Positions 1 to 6,227 of a stretch of DNA of 7,669 nt are shown here, piece after piece (the first letter of the stretch is position 1; each line of letters opens with the position of its first letter). The stretch spans positions 1 through 7,669 of the forward strand of contig JAEZUE010000098.1 in the NCBI GenBank assembly GCA_023443455.1, read 5' to 3'. The notes beneath the pieces were generated by a model, which saw nothing but the letters and a program-made list of their open reading frames with translations, did not search any database and had not been told where the DNA came from. Origin of the DNA: Verrucomicrobiota bacterium (GTDB lineage: Bacteria; Verrucomicrobiota; Verrucomicrobiia; Opitutales; Opitutaceae). A program made the position numbers and the translations under genes.

Positions 1-2056
1 CCGCCACGCTCACCTCGTCGATGAACCAGCCGCCACCCGGAGTGGCTCCGTCGGCCACCAGACGGAAACGGATCCGCACGTTGGGCCGCCCCTTGAAGCG
101 GGAGAGGTCGATCTGTTGGCGACGCCACTCGCTGCGCTCCCCCTCGCCGTAACAGCAGTATCGGTACTCCGTCGCGTTGTTGTCGCCGTCGATCACCTCC
201 ACCCGCAGCCAGTCGCCCGCGCCCAGCGCGAAACGATCCCAGAACGTCAGCACCGGCCAGATCGTTGCGGAAAGGTCGACCGAGGTCTCGGCATAGGTGT
301 CGCTTCCGTTCGCATAACTCGCCGCCGGAGAATCGGCGAGCGATCGCGCGCCAGCGTGGGCGACCTCGTCCGTCGCCCCCCACGTACCGGTGAAGATCCA
401 CTCGCTGAGCCCACTCTCAAAATCCTCCGCAAAGGGGGCGGGATTGTTGAGCGTGCGCACTTGCGCCTCGCCGGCGCTGTCGGCGGAGAGGCCGCCATAG
501 GTATTCACTGCGTAGACGCGGTAGAAATAGGTGGTGTCGATGAGCAGGCCGGTGTCGGTGAACGTGGCGTTTGCCGCGTCGCCAATCCGGCCGGCGAGCA
601 CGGAGTTGATTCCCGTGCCTGGCGTCGCCGAGCGAAACACCAGGTAGTGCGAAAACATCGGATCGGTGCTCGGCTGCCAGGAAAGCTGAACTGTGGTCGA
701 GCCGGTCGCCTCGACCACAGGGGCCGGGATCGTCGCCGGCGCTTCCGAGAGTGAAATATCGTCGATGTGCCAGCCATCGGCTGTCGCGCCGGTGTCGCTG
801 GTCAGCCGGAAACGGACCAGCACCGAAGGCGCACGGTGTGCCGCGAGACTCACCCGACCGCGTTGCCATGACTCGCCCGCCGAGAAGCCACCAAAGGTCG
901 CCAACGCGGTCCAATCGGAGCCGCCATTGGTGGACACCTCGACGTACCCGTAATCGCCCGAGGCGAAGGCATGCCGATGGTTGAAGCAAAGCACCGGATT
1001 CACAGTGGCCGACAGGTTCACCGGCGCCGAGAGCGTGAGCGCCTGCGAGGCGATGCCTGCGGCGTAGGTGGCGCCAGGGGAGTCGCTCCAGGCCAGCGCA
1101 CCGGAGTTCGCCGCCTCGTCGCTCAGCGCCCAGGGCGAGTCCGCCGTCCAGATACGGCCGCCCGCCTCGCCGTTGTCGAACAACGGAAAATCCATGCCCG
1201 CAAGCGTGGTCGCCTCGATCTCGTTGCTCGTCGAGCGGAGTCCGTCGGAGTCGACGACCACGACGCGGTAGAAGTACTTCGTCTTCGGCGCGACCGTGAT
1301 GTCGGTGAACGACGTGATCGCCGCATCGGCCACGGACCCGACCTGCCACGCGTCGCGCCAATCGAAGCCGGCGGCAAGACCACGGTAGACCTCGTAGGCG
1401 GCGAAACTGCCGCCGGCCGCGCTCCAGGTCAGATCGAGACTGTTTCGCCCGACACTCGCGGCCTCGGCGAGCACGACAGCTTCCGGCGCATCGCCGATCC
1501 GCACATCGTCGACATGCCAACCATCGCGCACGACCGACTCGTCCGTGAGCAGGCGGAAGCGCACCCTGAAATCCGCCTGACCGGCATGGGCCGCCAGATC
1601 GAGTTGCGCGGGTCGGAAATCGTCGGCCTCGCCGGTGTACGCCGCGACCGGATCCGACCACGTGGACCCGCCGTCGGTCGACACCTCCACCAGCGCGAAG
1701 TCGTACTCCGCCTCAAGGGAGTACCGATGGTTGAACGCGAGCACCGGTCGCACCAACCCGGCCAAGCTGACCGAGTCGGCCATCGCGACCGCAGAATCGG
1801 TGTCGTTGTCGTAGAACGAGCCGGGGCTGTCGGTGGCACAATGGGTTGGGGAGGAGGCGCGCTCCGCGGTGAGGTTCCAGGAACCCGAGGCCGACCAAGC
1901 CGTGGCGCCGACCTCGAACGAGTCGGTGAAGACCACCGACGCCTGCGCGACATCGGCACTGATCAACAGCGCACAGCTCATGCCGGAAACACAGCGAAAC
2001 AGTCGAACGGCCAGCGAACGGCCGGCGAACGCGGCCGAGAAGGGATATGGGATCAT
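1..2056 (-). CDS. Secreted multidomain protein with MAM/InhA-like and fibronectin type III domains (3' end outside window)
   Basis: An uninterrupted frame of 685 codons runs from an ATG at 2056 to the left edge, so the C-terminus is missing. Residues 1 to about 39 look like a signal peptide with a long n-region, a hydrophobic core around CALLISADV and a plausible AQA cleavage site. Three related beta-sandwich domains follow (about 40-189, 288-438 and 540-685). Each opens with an F/D-rich strand and a W motif, has VEVSTDGGSTW-like or related segments, and ends in a GWHVDDVRI / GWHIDDISL / GGWFIDEVSV strand typical of MAM or immune-inhibitor-A accessory domains. Two fibronectin type III domains (about 190-287 and 440-537) sit between them, each with a YFYRV strand. 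These domains bind surfaces, glycans or proteins. No catalytic domain is visible, though one could lie beyond the edge. There is no Shine-Dalgarno sequence. An internal ATG at residue 26 is an alternative start that would shorten the signal peptide. The role is probably extracellular adhesion or an accessory to a hydrolase; this is inference. Confidence 0.88.
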   Translation of the reverse strand, partial: MIPYPFSAAFAGRSLAVRLFRCVSGMSCALLISADVAQASVVFTDSFEVGATAWSASGSWNLTAERASSPTHCATDSPGSFYDNDTDSAVAMADSVSLAGLVRPVLAFNHRYSLEAEYDFALVEVSTDGGSTWSDPVAAYTGEADDFRPAQLDLAAHAGQADFRVRFRLLTDESVVRDGWHVDDVRIGDAPEAVVLAEAASVGRNSLDLTWSAAGGSFAAYEVYRGLAAGFDWRDAWQVGSVADAAITSFTDITVAPKTKYFYRVVVVDSDGLRSTSNEIEATTLAGMDFPLFDNGEAGGRIWTADSPWALSDEAANSGALAWSDSPGATYAAGIASQALTLSAPVNLSATVNPVLCFNHRHAFASGDYGYVEVSTNGGSDWTALATFGGFSAGESWQRGRVSLAAHRAPSVLVRFRLTSDTGATADGWHIDDISLSEAPATIPAPVVEATGSTTVQLSWQPSTDPMFSHYLVFRSATPGTGINSVLAGRIGDAANATFTDTGLLIDTTYFYRVYAVNTYGGLSADSAGEAQVRTLNNPAPFAEDFESGLSEWIFTGTWGATDEVAHAGARSLADSPAASYANGSDTYAETSVDLSATIWPVLTFWDRFALGAGDWLRVEVIDGDNNATEYRYCCYGEGERSEWRRQQIDLSRFKGRPNVRIRFRLVADGATPGGGWFIDEVSVA

Positions 2057-2060
2057 GACA

Positions 2061-2128
2061 GTTTGGGTACGCAGCCGTCGGCGGAAGCGAACGGAACGTG
2101 GCCGGTGCTTGGATTGCGGTTTGGGTAC
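2061..2128 (-). repeat. Pair of 10-bp direct repeats upstream of the secreted FN3 protein
   Basis: On the minus strand GTACCCAAAC occurs twice, at 2070-2061 and 2128-2119, with starts 58 bp apart. The nearer copy ends only 4 bases before the ATG at 2056. The copies match exactly over 10 bases and differ on both sides. They could be binding sites or a small duplication. No function can be assigned. Confidence 0.35.
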
Positions 2129-2177
2129 AACAGCACGGTCGCTTCAACGGCCCCTTCTGGGCCGCACAGCGCCGACT

Positions 2178-2193
2178 GTGAAAAAACTGTGAG
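2178..2193 (-). promoter_or_regulatory. Putative CreB operator (cre tag) upstream of the FN3 protein gene
   Basis: On the minus strand the bases read CTCAC, six bases AGTTTT, then TTCAC. The known CreB/BlrA operator is TTCAC-N6-TTCAC, so 9 of 10 defined bases match with the exact 11-base period. The repeat is longer than the consensus: TCACAGT occurs twice, one helical turn apart. It lies about 120 bases upstream of the ATG at 2056, just past the creBC terminator, and creBC is the adjacent operon. No convincing -10/-35 pair could be picked out next to it. Confidence 0.55.
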
Positions 2194-2242
2194 CGGCCCG
2201 GCAGTTCCGAGACAAGCGGATCATCCGGCCAACCAACGATGC

Positions 2243-2270
2243 AAAAACAGCGCTAATGCGACGCATTAGC
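2243..2270 (-). terminator. Rho-independent terminator of the creBC operon
   Basis: On the minus strand, 13 bases after the creC stop, the arms GCTAATGC and GCATTAGC pair over 8 perfect base pairs around the three-base loop GTC (2252-2270). GCTG and then five T residues (2247-2243) follow. The position and shape fit an intrinsic terminator separating creC from the next gene. The symmetric 19-base repeat could also be a protein-binding site, but the T tract favours termination. Confidence 0.7.
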
Positions 2271-2283
2271 CAGGGAATCTCCC

Positions 2284-3714
2284 TCAGGCCGCCGGCACTC
2301 GGAAACAGGCCCGCGCACCGCCGCTCTCGCGGTTCGTCAGCTCCACCTCGCCGCCGTGCAGGTGCGCGATCTCGCGCACGAGCGCCAAACCGAGTCCGGT
2401 GCTCTTGCGCCCGGTGGACGGTCGCTCGAGCGAGTAGAAACGCTCGAAGATCCGGCCGAGCGCATACGCCGGCACCCCCGGCCCAGCATCCTCGATCACC
2501 ACCTCAACCGACCGTCCGTTCGGCTGCGCCCCGCAGCGAACCGTGCCCCCACGGGGAGAGAACTCGACGGCATTCTGCAGCAGATTGGTCCACGCCTCGG
2601 CAAGCAGCGCGCGTTCGCCTGCGACGACCACGCCGCTCGCCGCCTCGACCACGATCGCCACCCCCGCCGCCCGGCCCGCGCTGCGGAAGGCGTCGGCCAA
2701 CTCGGCCAACAACGCAGCGCAGTCGATGCGCTCCGAGCCGCGCAGCCCAGCCCGCGCCTCGAGCGCGGAGAGCTGGAGCAGCCGACCGACAATCTGCTCG
2801 ATGCGGCCCGACTCCGCGCGGATGTTCTCCAGAAAGCGATCACGATCCTCGGCCGGCGGGTCCTCGCCGAGCAGCTCCGCCGCACCACGCACCGCCGCGA
2901 GCGGCGCCTTGATCCCGTGGGCAAGCGCCTGGGTGGTGCGCTCGACATGCTGCTTGCCTTCGAGCGAGTCGCGCATCTCGGCGAAAGCCGTGCCCAGCTC
3001 CTGCAGCGTGCGCCCCGGCAGGGCAGGCAACGGCGCGGGTTTGCCGTCGCGCACAGCGCGGGCGTATGCCGTGAGGCGTTCGAGCGGCGCGATCACCCAG
3101 TTCGCCGCGATCAGCAACGCGGCAAGCAAACCGACCCCACAGATCAGAGCCCAGTAGAGGATGCGTCGCTGGGCCGTGGCGACCAGGGTGTTGATCGAAC
3201 GCGTCGGCTTGCCGAGGGAGAGCACACCGACAATCCGGTCTCCTCGGTGAATCGGGGCGGCGATGTAGAGGACCAGCGACTCGTTGTCGCCCGCCACCGC
3301 CTGGGTAGCCCGGGCACCATATTGACCGGCCAGAGTCCGCTTCACATCGAGCCAGTTGGAATAGTCCTCGCCCTCCGCCCGACCGCCGTCGGAGTCGAAC
3401 ACAACCCGCCCCGCCGCATCGGTCACGTAGACCCGCAGGTCCAACCGGGTCTTCCGCATCGAATAGACTTGGGCGACGAACTCCCGGGACCGCAGGGAGG
3501 CGAATGCGGTCCGCAGCGGTTCCGGGTCGGGACCATCCACGACCAGTTGCGTCTCCAGCAGCGCCGCAATGAGCCGCGACGCGTCGACCAGCGACTCCTC
3601 CATGCTCTCGAGGTAGCGCGGCTTCACCTCGTTGAGCGCGGTGCGCACGATCAGCCACTCGCCCAGGCAGAACACCGCCACCAGGAACAACGCGAGACGC
3701 AGGCGCAGGCTCAT
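2284..3714 (-). CDS. creC: CreC-type sensor histidine kinase with altered H-box
   Basis: This 476-residue protein matches CreC of enterobacteria in length (474) and along its whole length. Transmembrane segment 1 is about residues 7-23 and is followed by an EVKP motif. The periplasmic sensor part has YVTDA, FDSDG, GEDYSNW, GQYGAR and YIAAPI, and ends in IGVLSLGKP-like IVGVLSLGKP, all CreC hallmarks. Transmembrane segment 2 is about 186-206, a HAMP linker about 207-253, and the dimerisation/phosphoacceptor domain about 254-320 with His266. The ATPase domain has an N box (NLLQNAVEF, Asn381), G1 (DAGPG, 409-413), F box (IFERFYS) and G2 (GLGLA, about 440-444). In E. coli the kinase phosphorylates CreB in response to metabolic or envelope (PBP4 inhibition) signals. 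The ATG overlaps the creB stop by ATGA, which implies coupled translation. The residue after His266 is Gly rather than Glu/Asp, and position +4 is Ala; both matter for phosphotransfer, so activity may be altered. The frame stays open upstream of this ATG, but that stretch overlaps creB and is a shadow. Confidence 0.93.
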   Translation of the reverse strand: MSLRLRLALFLVAVFCLGEWLIVRTALNEVKPRYLESMEESLVDASRLIAALLETQLVVDGPDPEPLRTAFASLRSREFVAQVYSMRKTRLDLRVYVTDAAGRVVFDSDGGRAEGEDYSNWLDVKRTLAGQYGARATQAVAGDNESLVLYIAAPIHRGDRIVGVLSLGKPTRSINTLVATAQRRILYWALICGVGLLAALLIAANWVIAPLERLTAYARAVRDGKPAPLPALPGRTLQELGTAFAEMRDSLEGKQHVERTTQALAHGIKAPLAAVRGAAELLGEDPPAEDRDRFLENIRAESGRIEQIVGRLLQLSALEARAGLRGSERIDCAALLAELADAFRSAGRAAGVAIVVEAASGVVVAGERALLAEAWTNLLQNAVEFSPRGGTVRCGAQPNGRSVEVVIEDAGPGVPAYALGRIFERFYSLERPSTGRKSTGLGLALVREIAHLHGGEVELTNRESGGARACFRVPAA

Positions 3715-4472
3715 GAATCCTCCCGCAGCGAATAGCCGAGCCCGCGGTGGGTCTGGATCGGGTCGGCCGTGGGCACCGCCGCGCGGAGCTTCGAGCGCAC
3801 CGTCTTCACGTGCGCATCGACAGTGCGGTCCGTCGCGGCACCGGGGTCGGGCCAGGCGGCGTTCATCAACTGTTCGCGTGTGTACACGCGCCCCGGATGA
3901 GCGATCAGCGTGCACAGCAGCCGGAACTCCGTCGCGGTGAGATCGAGGCCCGCCCCGCGGTAGGAGATCCGGCAGCGTCCCTCGTCGACAGTCCACGAGG
4001 ACCGGCCGACTGCCGGACCGACCGCGGCCGGCACGGCGGCGGCCGGCACGGCGGCGGCCTCGTCGCGAACCGGCGGACACGCGGGGATCACGGGTGCCCG
4101 GCGGCGCAGCACCGCCTTGACGCGCGCAGTCAGCTCGCGCGGCGAAAACGGCTTGCCGAGATAGTCGTCGCCGCCGATCTCGAGGCCCACGACACGATCG
4201 ATCACCTCGCTGCGGGCGGTGAGAAACACGACAGGAAGATCGGGATACAGAGCGCGCAGCTCGCGGCAGAGGTCGAAGCCGTTGGCATCCGGCAGACCGA
4301 CATCGAGCACGACCAGCGCGGGCAGCTCCGCGGCGAGCGCCGCCCTCGCCGCCTCCGCGGTCGCACACCAGCGGGGCACGAACCCCTCGGTCCGCAGCGC
4401 GTACACCACGGTGTCGGCGATGGCGCGTTCGTCGTCGACGACAAGGATGGCGGGGCGGTCACCGTTGGGCAT
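3711..4472 (-). CDS. creB: CreB-type OmpR-family response regulator
   Basis: This 253-residue protein has a receiver domain (about 7-122) with the acid pocket Asp13/Asp14, phosphoacceptor Asp57 in VVLDVGLPD, Thr85 in VFLTARS and Lys107 in GKPFSP. DVGLPD, FLTARSE-x-x-DR and GLEIG-x-DDY-x-x-KPFSPRE closely follow CreB. The C-terminal winged helix (about 160-250) has LTATEFRLL, HPGRVYTREQLM, DRTVDAHVKT and THRGLGYSLR, again CreB-like, so it should bind TTCAC direct repeats. The linker (about 123-157) is longer than usual and rich in Ala/Pro/Val because of a 15-base tandem duplication. The start at 4472 places the first strand as family members have it. In-frame ATG codons further upstream (for example 4547) would add an unrelated tail, and no Shine-Dalgarno sequence decides between them. 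The stop overlaps the creC start by 4 bases. A gap of 139 bases separates it from the YXWGXW gene on the same strand. Confidence 0.93.
   Translation of the reverse strand: MPNGDRPAILVVDDERAIADTVVYALRTEGFVPRWCATAEAARAALAAELPALVVLDVGLPDANGFDLCRELRALYPDLPVVFLTARSEVIDRVVGLEIGGDDYLGKPFSPRELTARVKAVLRRRAPVIPACPPVRDEAAAVPAAAVPAAVGPAVGRSSWTVDEGRCRISYRGAGLDLTATEFRLLCTLIAHPGRVYTREQLMNAAWPDPGAATDRTVDAHVKTVRSKLRAAVPTADPIQTHRGLGYSLREDS
4025..4054. repeat. creB: 15-bp tandem duplication in the creB linker
   Basis: The unit GCGGCCGGCACGGCG occurs twice in direct tandem (4025-4039 and 4040-4054), with a partial third copy following. Being a multiple of three it keeps the frame, and it gives the repeated AAAVP pentapeptide between receiver and DNA-binding domain of CreB. 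It may be slippage-prone, changing linker length without breaking the gene. Confidence 0.85.
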
Positions 4473-4611
4473 GGCGAAGTTGTGGCGGCGCGCACCGGCC
4501 CCCGCAAGACCGCGCAGATCCCACAGGTCGGTCCCGAGGATGTCCATGACCGCCGCCGCGTCGGGGGCCGCGCGCTCCCTCTCGACGGCATCCATCGGCG
4601 CCGGCAGGCGG

Positions 4612-5562
4612 CTAGCGCCAAGTGCCCTCGACGAAAAGATAACCGCCCTTCCGACGCTCCCATCGCGGCGCCACCCAGCGACGGCGGCCATCCGGCGGGC
4701 GTTGCCAGCACCCGTTGATCCACACGTAACGCCCGCGATGCCACGCCCAATACCCGTCGGTCCAAACGTGTTCGTAGGACGGACGCGGGGCGCGGTAATG
4801 GACCGGTGCCCGCCGTGGCGGCGGCGGCGCGATGGTCACAACCCCGTCGCTGCGCCAGCCGTCGTTCTCGATCACCACCGAGGTGCGGGAGCGGTAGCGG
4901 TTGTCCCGCCAGTGGCCCTCGACCAAGGCGTAGCCATGCCCGCGGCGCACCCAGCAGGGGGCGACCCAGACGACATTCGGCCGGGGCGGCAGATCCCAGC
5001 GCCCGGGGTTCCAGACGTGTTCGCCGTCGCGCCAGCTCCAATAGCCGCCGAGCCAGACGTGGTCGGGCGACGGGCGTGCCTCCATCTCCTCGGGTTCCGG
5101 CGGAGGCGGTGCTTCGGCGACAACCTCGCCGGCGGCCGCCTCGGAGCTCGCCGACGCGTCCGCCGCCACCGTGGCCGCCTTCTCGCTCCAGTACCCCTCG
5201 ACCAGCGCGAAGCCCTGCTCGCGCTGCTCCCATTTTGCCGATACCCAGACTGCGCTTGCCGACGGCGGCAGTTCCCAATGGCCGGCATCCCAGGTGTAGG
5301 CACCATCCTCCCACGACCAGTGTCCGGAAATGAAGACGTGCCGGGGCGAGGGCTGCGCGTCGACCGAGTCCACCGAGGAGGCCGGCAATGGTTTGTCGAG
5401 CAGCGGGGGCGCGGCCTCGTCTTCGGCCCCGGGCAAATTGGACACACCGGTCCCCAGGGCGAGCACGACCAGAAAACAACCCAACACGCGGCCGAACAAA
5501 CGGCCCGTGGCATGATTTCGGAGTAGAGAGGTATGCATACGCTTCGAGTTGAGGCGGCCCAT
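4612..5562 (-). CDS. Secreted YXWGXW-repeat protein with three repeat units
   Basis: This 316-residue exported protein has an N-terminal signal peptide whose hydrophobic core is LGCFLVVLALGTGVS. Three units of about 55-60 residues follow. Each starts PSxxHVW-like (HVFIS, HVWLG, HVWTD) and continues G-[HY]-W-x-W-x-x-G-x-x-x-W-x-x-G-x-W-x-x-P-P. Each then has W-V-x-x-x-W and ends G-[FY]-x-x-V-E-G-x-W. This is the YXWGXW (WXXGXW) family, common in periplasmic or outer-membrane-associated proteins of unknown function. An Ala/Glu/Pro-rich linker separates units 1 and 2, and a basic, Pro-rich linker separates units 2 and 3. I chose the ATG at 5562 because GGAAG lies 8 bases ahead. The ATG at 5538 is also plausible and gives a tidier signal peptide (308 residues), and a TTG at 5577 is less likely. 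It lies 139 bases upstream of creB on the same strand with no clear terminator between, so cotranscription is likely. Confidence 0.88.
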   Translation of the reverse strand: MGRLNSKRMHTSLLRNHATGRLFGRVLGCFLVVLALGTGVSNLPGAEDEAAPPLLDKPLPASSVDSVDAQPSPRHVFISGHWSWEDGAYTWDAGHWELPPSASAVWVSAKWEQREQGFALVEGYWSEKAATVAADASASSEAAAGEVVAEAPPPPEPEEMEARPSPDHVWLGGYWSWRDGEHVWNPGRWDLPPRPNVVWVAPCWVRRGHGYALVEGHWRDNRYRSRTSVVIENDGWRSDGVVTIAPPPPRRAPVHYRAPRPSYEHVWTDGYWAWHRGRYVWINGCWQRPPDGRRRWVAPRWERRKGGYLFVEGTWR

Positions 5563-5612
5563 CCCGCCAGCTTCCAAGTCCTACAGAACCAGGCCGACGC
5601 TACCGTGACCGG

Positions 5613-5626
5613 GCAAGCAAGCAAGC
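5613..5626. repeat. Short GCAA tetranucleotide tract
   Basis: GCAA occurs three times in tandem, followed by GC, in the divergent intergenic region. It is too short to be significant alone. The first copy is part of a seven-base arm GGCAAGC (5612-5618) that can pair with GCTTGCC at 5690-5696. Confidence 0.5.
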
Positions 5627-5649
5627 TGCACCGCACCCCGCGCTAGTAG

Positions 5650-5665
5650 GTGAAACCTGCGTAAA
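5650..5665. promoter_or_regulatory. Second putative CreB operator (cre tag) in the divergent intergenic region
   Basis: The plus strand reads GTGAA, six bases ACCTGC, then GTAAA. The minus strand therefore reads TTTAC-N6-TTCAC, a 9-of-10 match to the cre tag with the correct 11-base period. It is about 90-100 bases upstream of the YXWGXW start at 5562 and about 65-80 bases upstream of the plus-strand start at 5730, so it could serve either or both. A caution: GTGAA is also the core of a small palindrome AGGTGAAACCT (5648-5658), which could explain the motif otherwise. Confidence 0.45.
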
Positions 5666-5669
5666 CGCG

Positions 5670-5687
5670 GCGCCGGCCCACCGGCGC
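5670..5687. other. GC-rich hairpin in the divergent intergenic region
   Basis: GCGCCGG and CCGGCGC form a perfect seven-pair stem around the loop CCCA. An outer pair of seven-base arms (GGCAAGC at 5612-5618, GCTTGCC at 5690-5696) encloses this hairpin and the cre-tag-like repeat. No T tract follows on either strand, so it is not a standard terminator. It may be a structured leader of the plus-strand transcript, or chance in GC-rich DNA. Confidence 0.4.
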
Positions 5688-5729
5688 GAGCTTGCCACCG
5701 CTCCGGGACCGGGACATCGTCCACCTCCG

Positions 5730-6227
5730 ATGAAGAAGCTCTCCGCGTTGTTGCCCCTCGCACTCGGTCTCGCGATCATCCCCTGCCTGCCGGCGGCCGA
5801 CCCCAAGCCTGCGCCCGACGCCACGGCCGCCGCCGAGGAAGCCCCGGTGGGAGCCATGATCGAACGCAAAGGCGGCGGCTTCATCAACCTCCTCGTCGAG
5901 GGCGGCAACTTTGTGATCAAATTCCTCGACGCCGAGAAGAAGGAGACCGACGCGAACGTGGCCCAGGCCGTTGTGGCCTTCCGCAAAGGCAAGTCCAACG
6001 AGCGTTTCTTCATGAAGGCCGGCGGCGACGGCAAGTCCCTGCGGTCCCCGCTGCCGGTGCCGCGTCCCTACATCTTCAACACCGTGCGCGTCGTACTCTT
6101 CAACGACGACGAGAGCGCCGCCAACGAGGTCTACGTGGTGAACTTCCGCCAGCCCATGGCCGGCGACGGCGAGGCCATTCCGGCCGACGAGATGACGCCC
6201 GACCAGCTCGGCAAGATCGCGAAGTGA
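5730..6227 (+). CDS. Small secreted protein of unknown function
   Basis: This 165-residue protein begins MKK and has a clear signal peptide (hydrophobic LLPLALGLAII, likely cleavage near CLPA-A). A short Ala/Pro/Glu-rich segment follows (about 24-38), and then a compact domain with GGGFINLLVEGGNFVIKF, a lysine/glutamate-rich turn, FRKGKSNERFFM and VRVVLFNDDESAANEVYVVNF. The alternating hydrophobic pattern suggests a small beta-rich periplasmic domain. I do not recognise the family. The only cysteine is in the signal peptide; LPAA follows it, so a lipoprotein lipobox is not convincing. No Shine-Dalgarno sequence precedes the ATG. The stop TGA overlaps the GTG of the L,D-transpeptidase gene (GTGA), so the two are probably translationally coupled and may act together at the cell wall; that functional link is inference. 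Confidence 0.85.
   Translation: MKKLSALLPLALGLAIIPCLPAADPKPAPDATAAAEEAPVGAMIERKGGGFINLLVEGGNFVIKFLDAEKKETDANVAQAVVAFRKGKSNERFFMKAGGDGKSLRSPLPVPRPYIFNTVRVVLFNDDESAANEVYVVNFRQPMAGDGEAIPADEMTPDQLGKIAK

Noticed and set aside
417..1661. A 414-codon minus-strand open frame rich in Arg
   Set aside because: It overlaps the FN3/MAM protein in another frame. Its Arg/Gly/His-rich composition and lack of any domain are typical of a shadow frame in GC-rich DNA.
971..2269. A 432-codon plus-strand open frame
   Set aside because: It is antisense to the FN3 protein and intergenic DNA, Arg-rich and without motifs, and would run over the creBC terminator.
2356..3735. A 459-codon plus-strand open frame opposite creC
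   Set aside because: It is antisense to a clear kinase, with a low-complexity Arg-rich product and no recognisable domain.
3715..4368. Extension of the creC frame upstream of 3714
   Set aside because: The stretch lies inside creB in another frame. CreC homology begins exactly at the Met at 3714, and the ATGA overlap is the usual arrangement.
4473..4691. Longer N-terminus for CreB from upstream in-frame starts
   Set aside because: It would overlap the end of the YXWGXW gene and add a tail absent from the family. The receiver domain starts right after the Met at 4472.
4202..5479. Long open frames on both strands over creB and the YXWGXW gene
   Set aside because: These are Arg/Ala/Pro-rich shadows. 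The regular W/G repeat pattern fixes the real frame.
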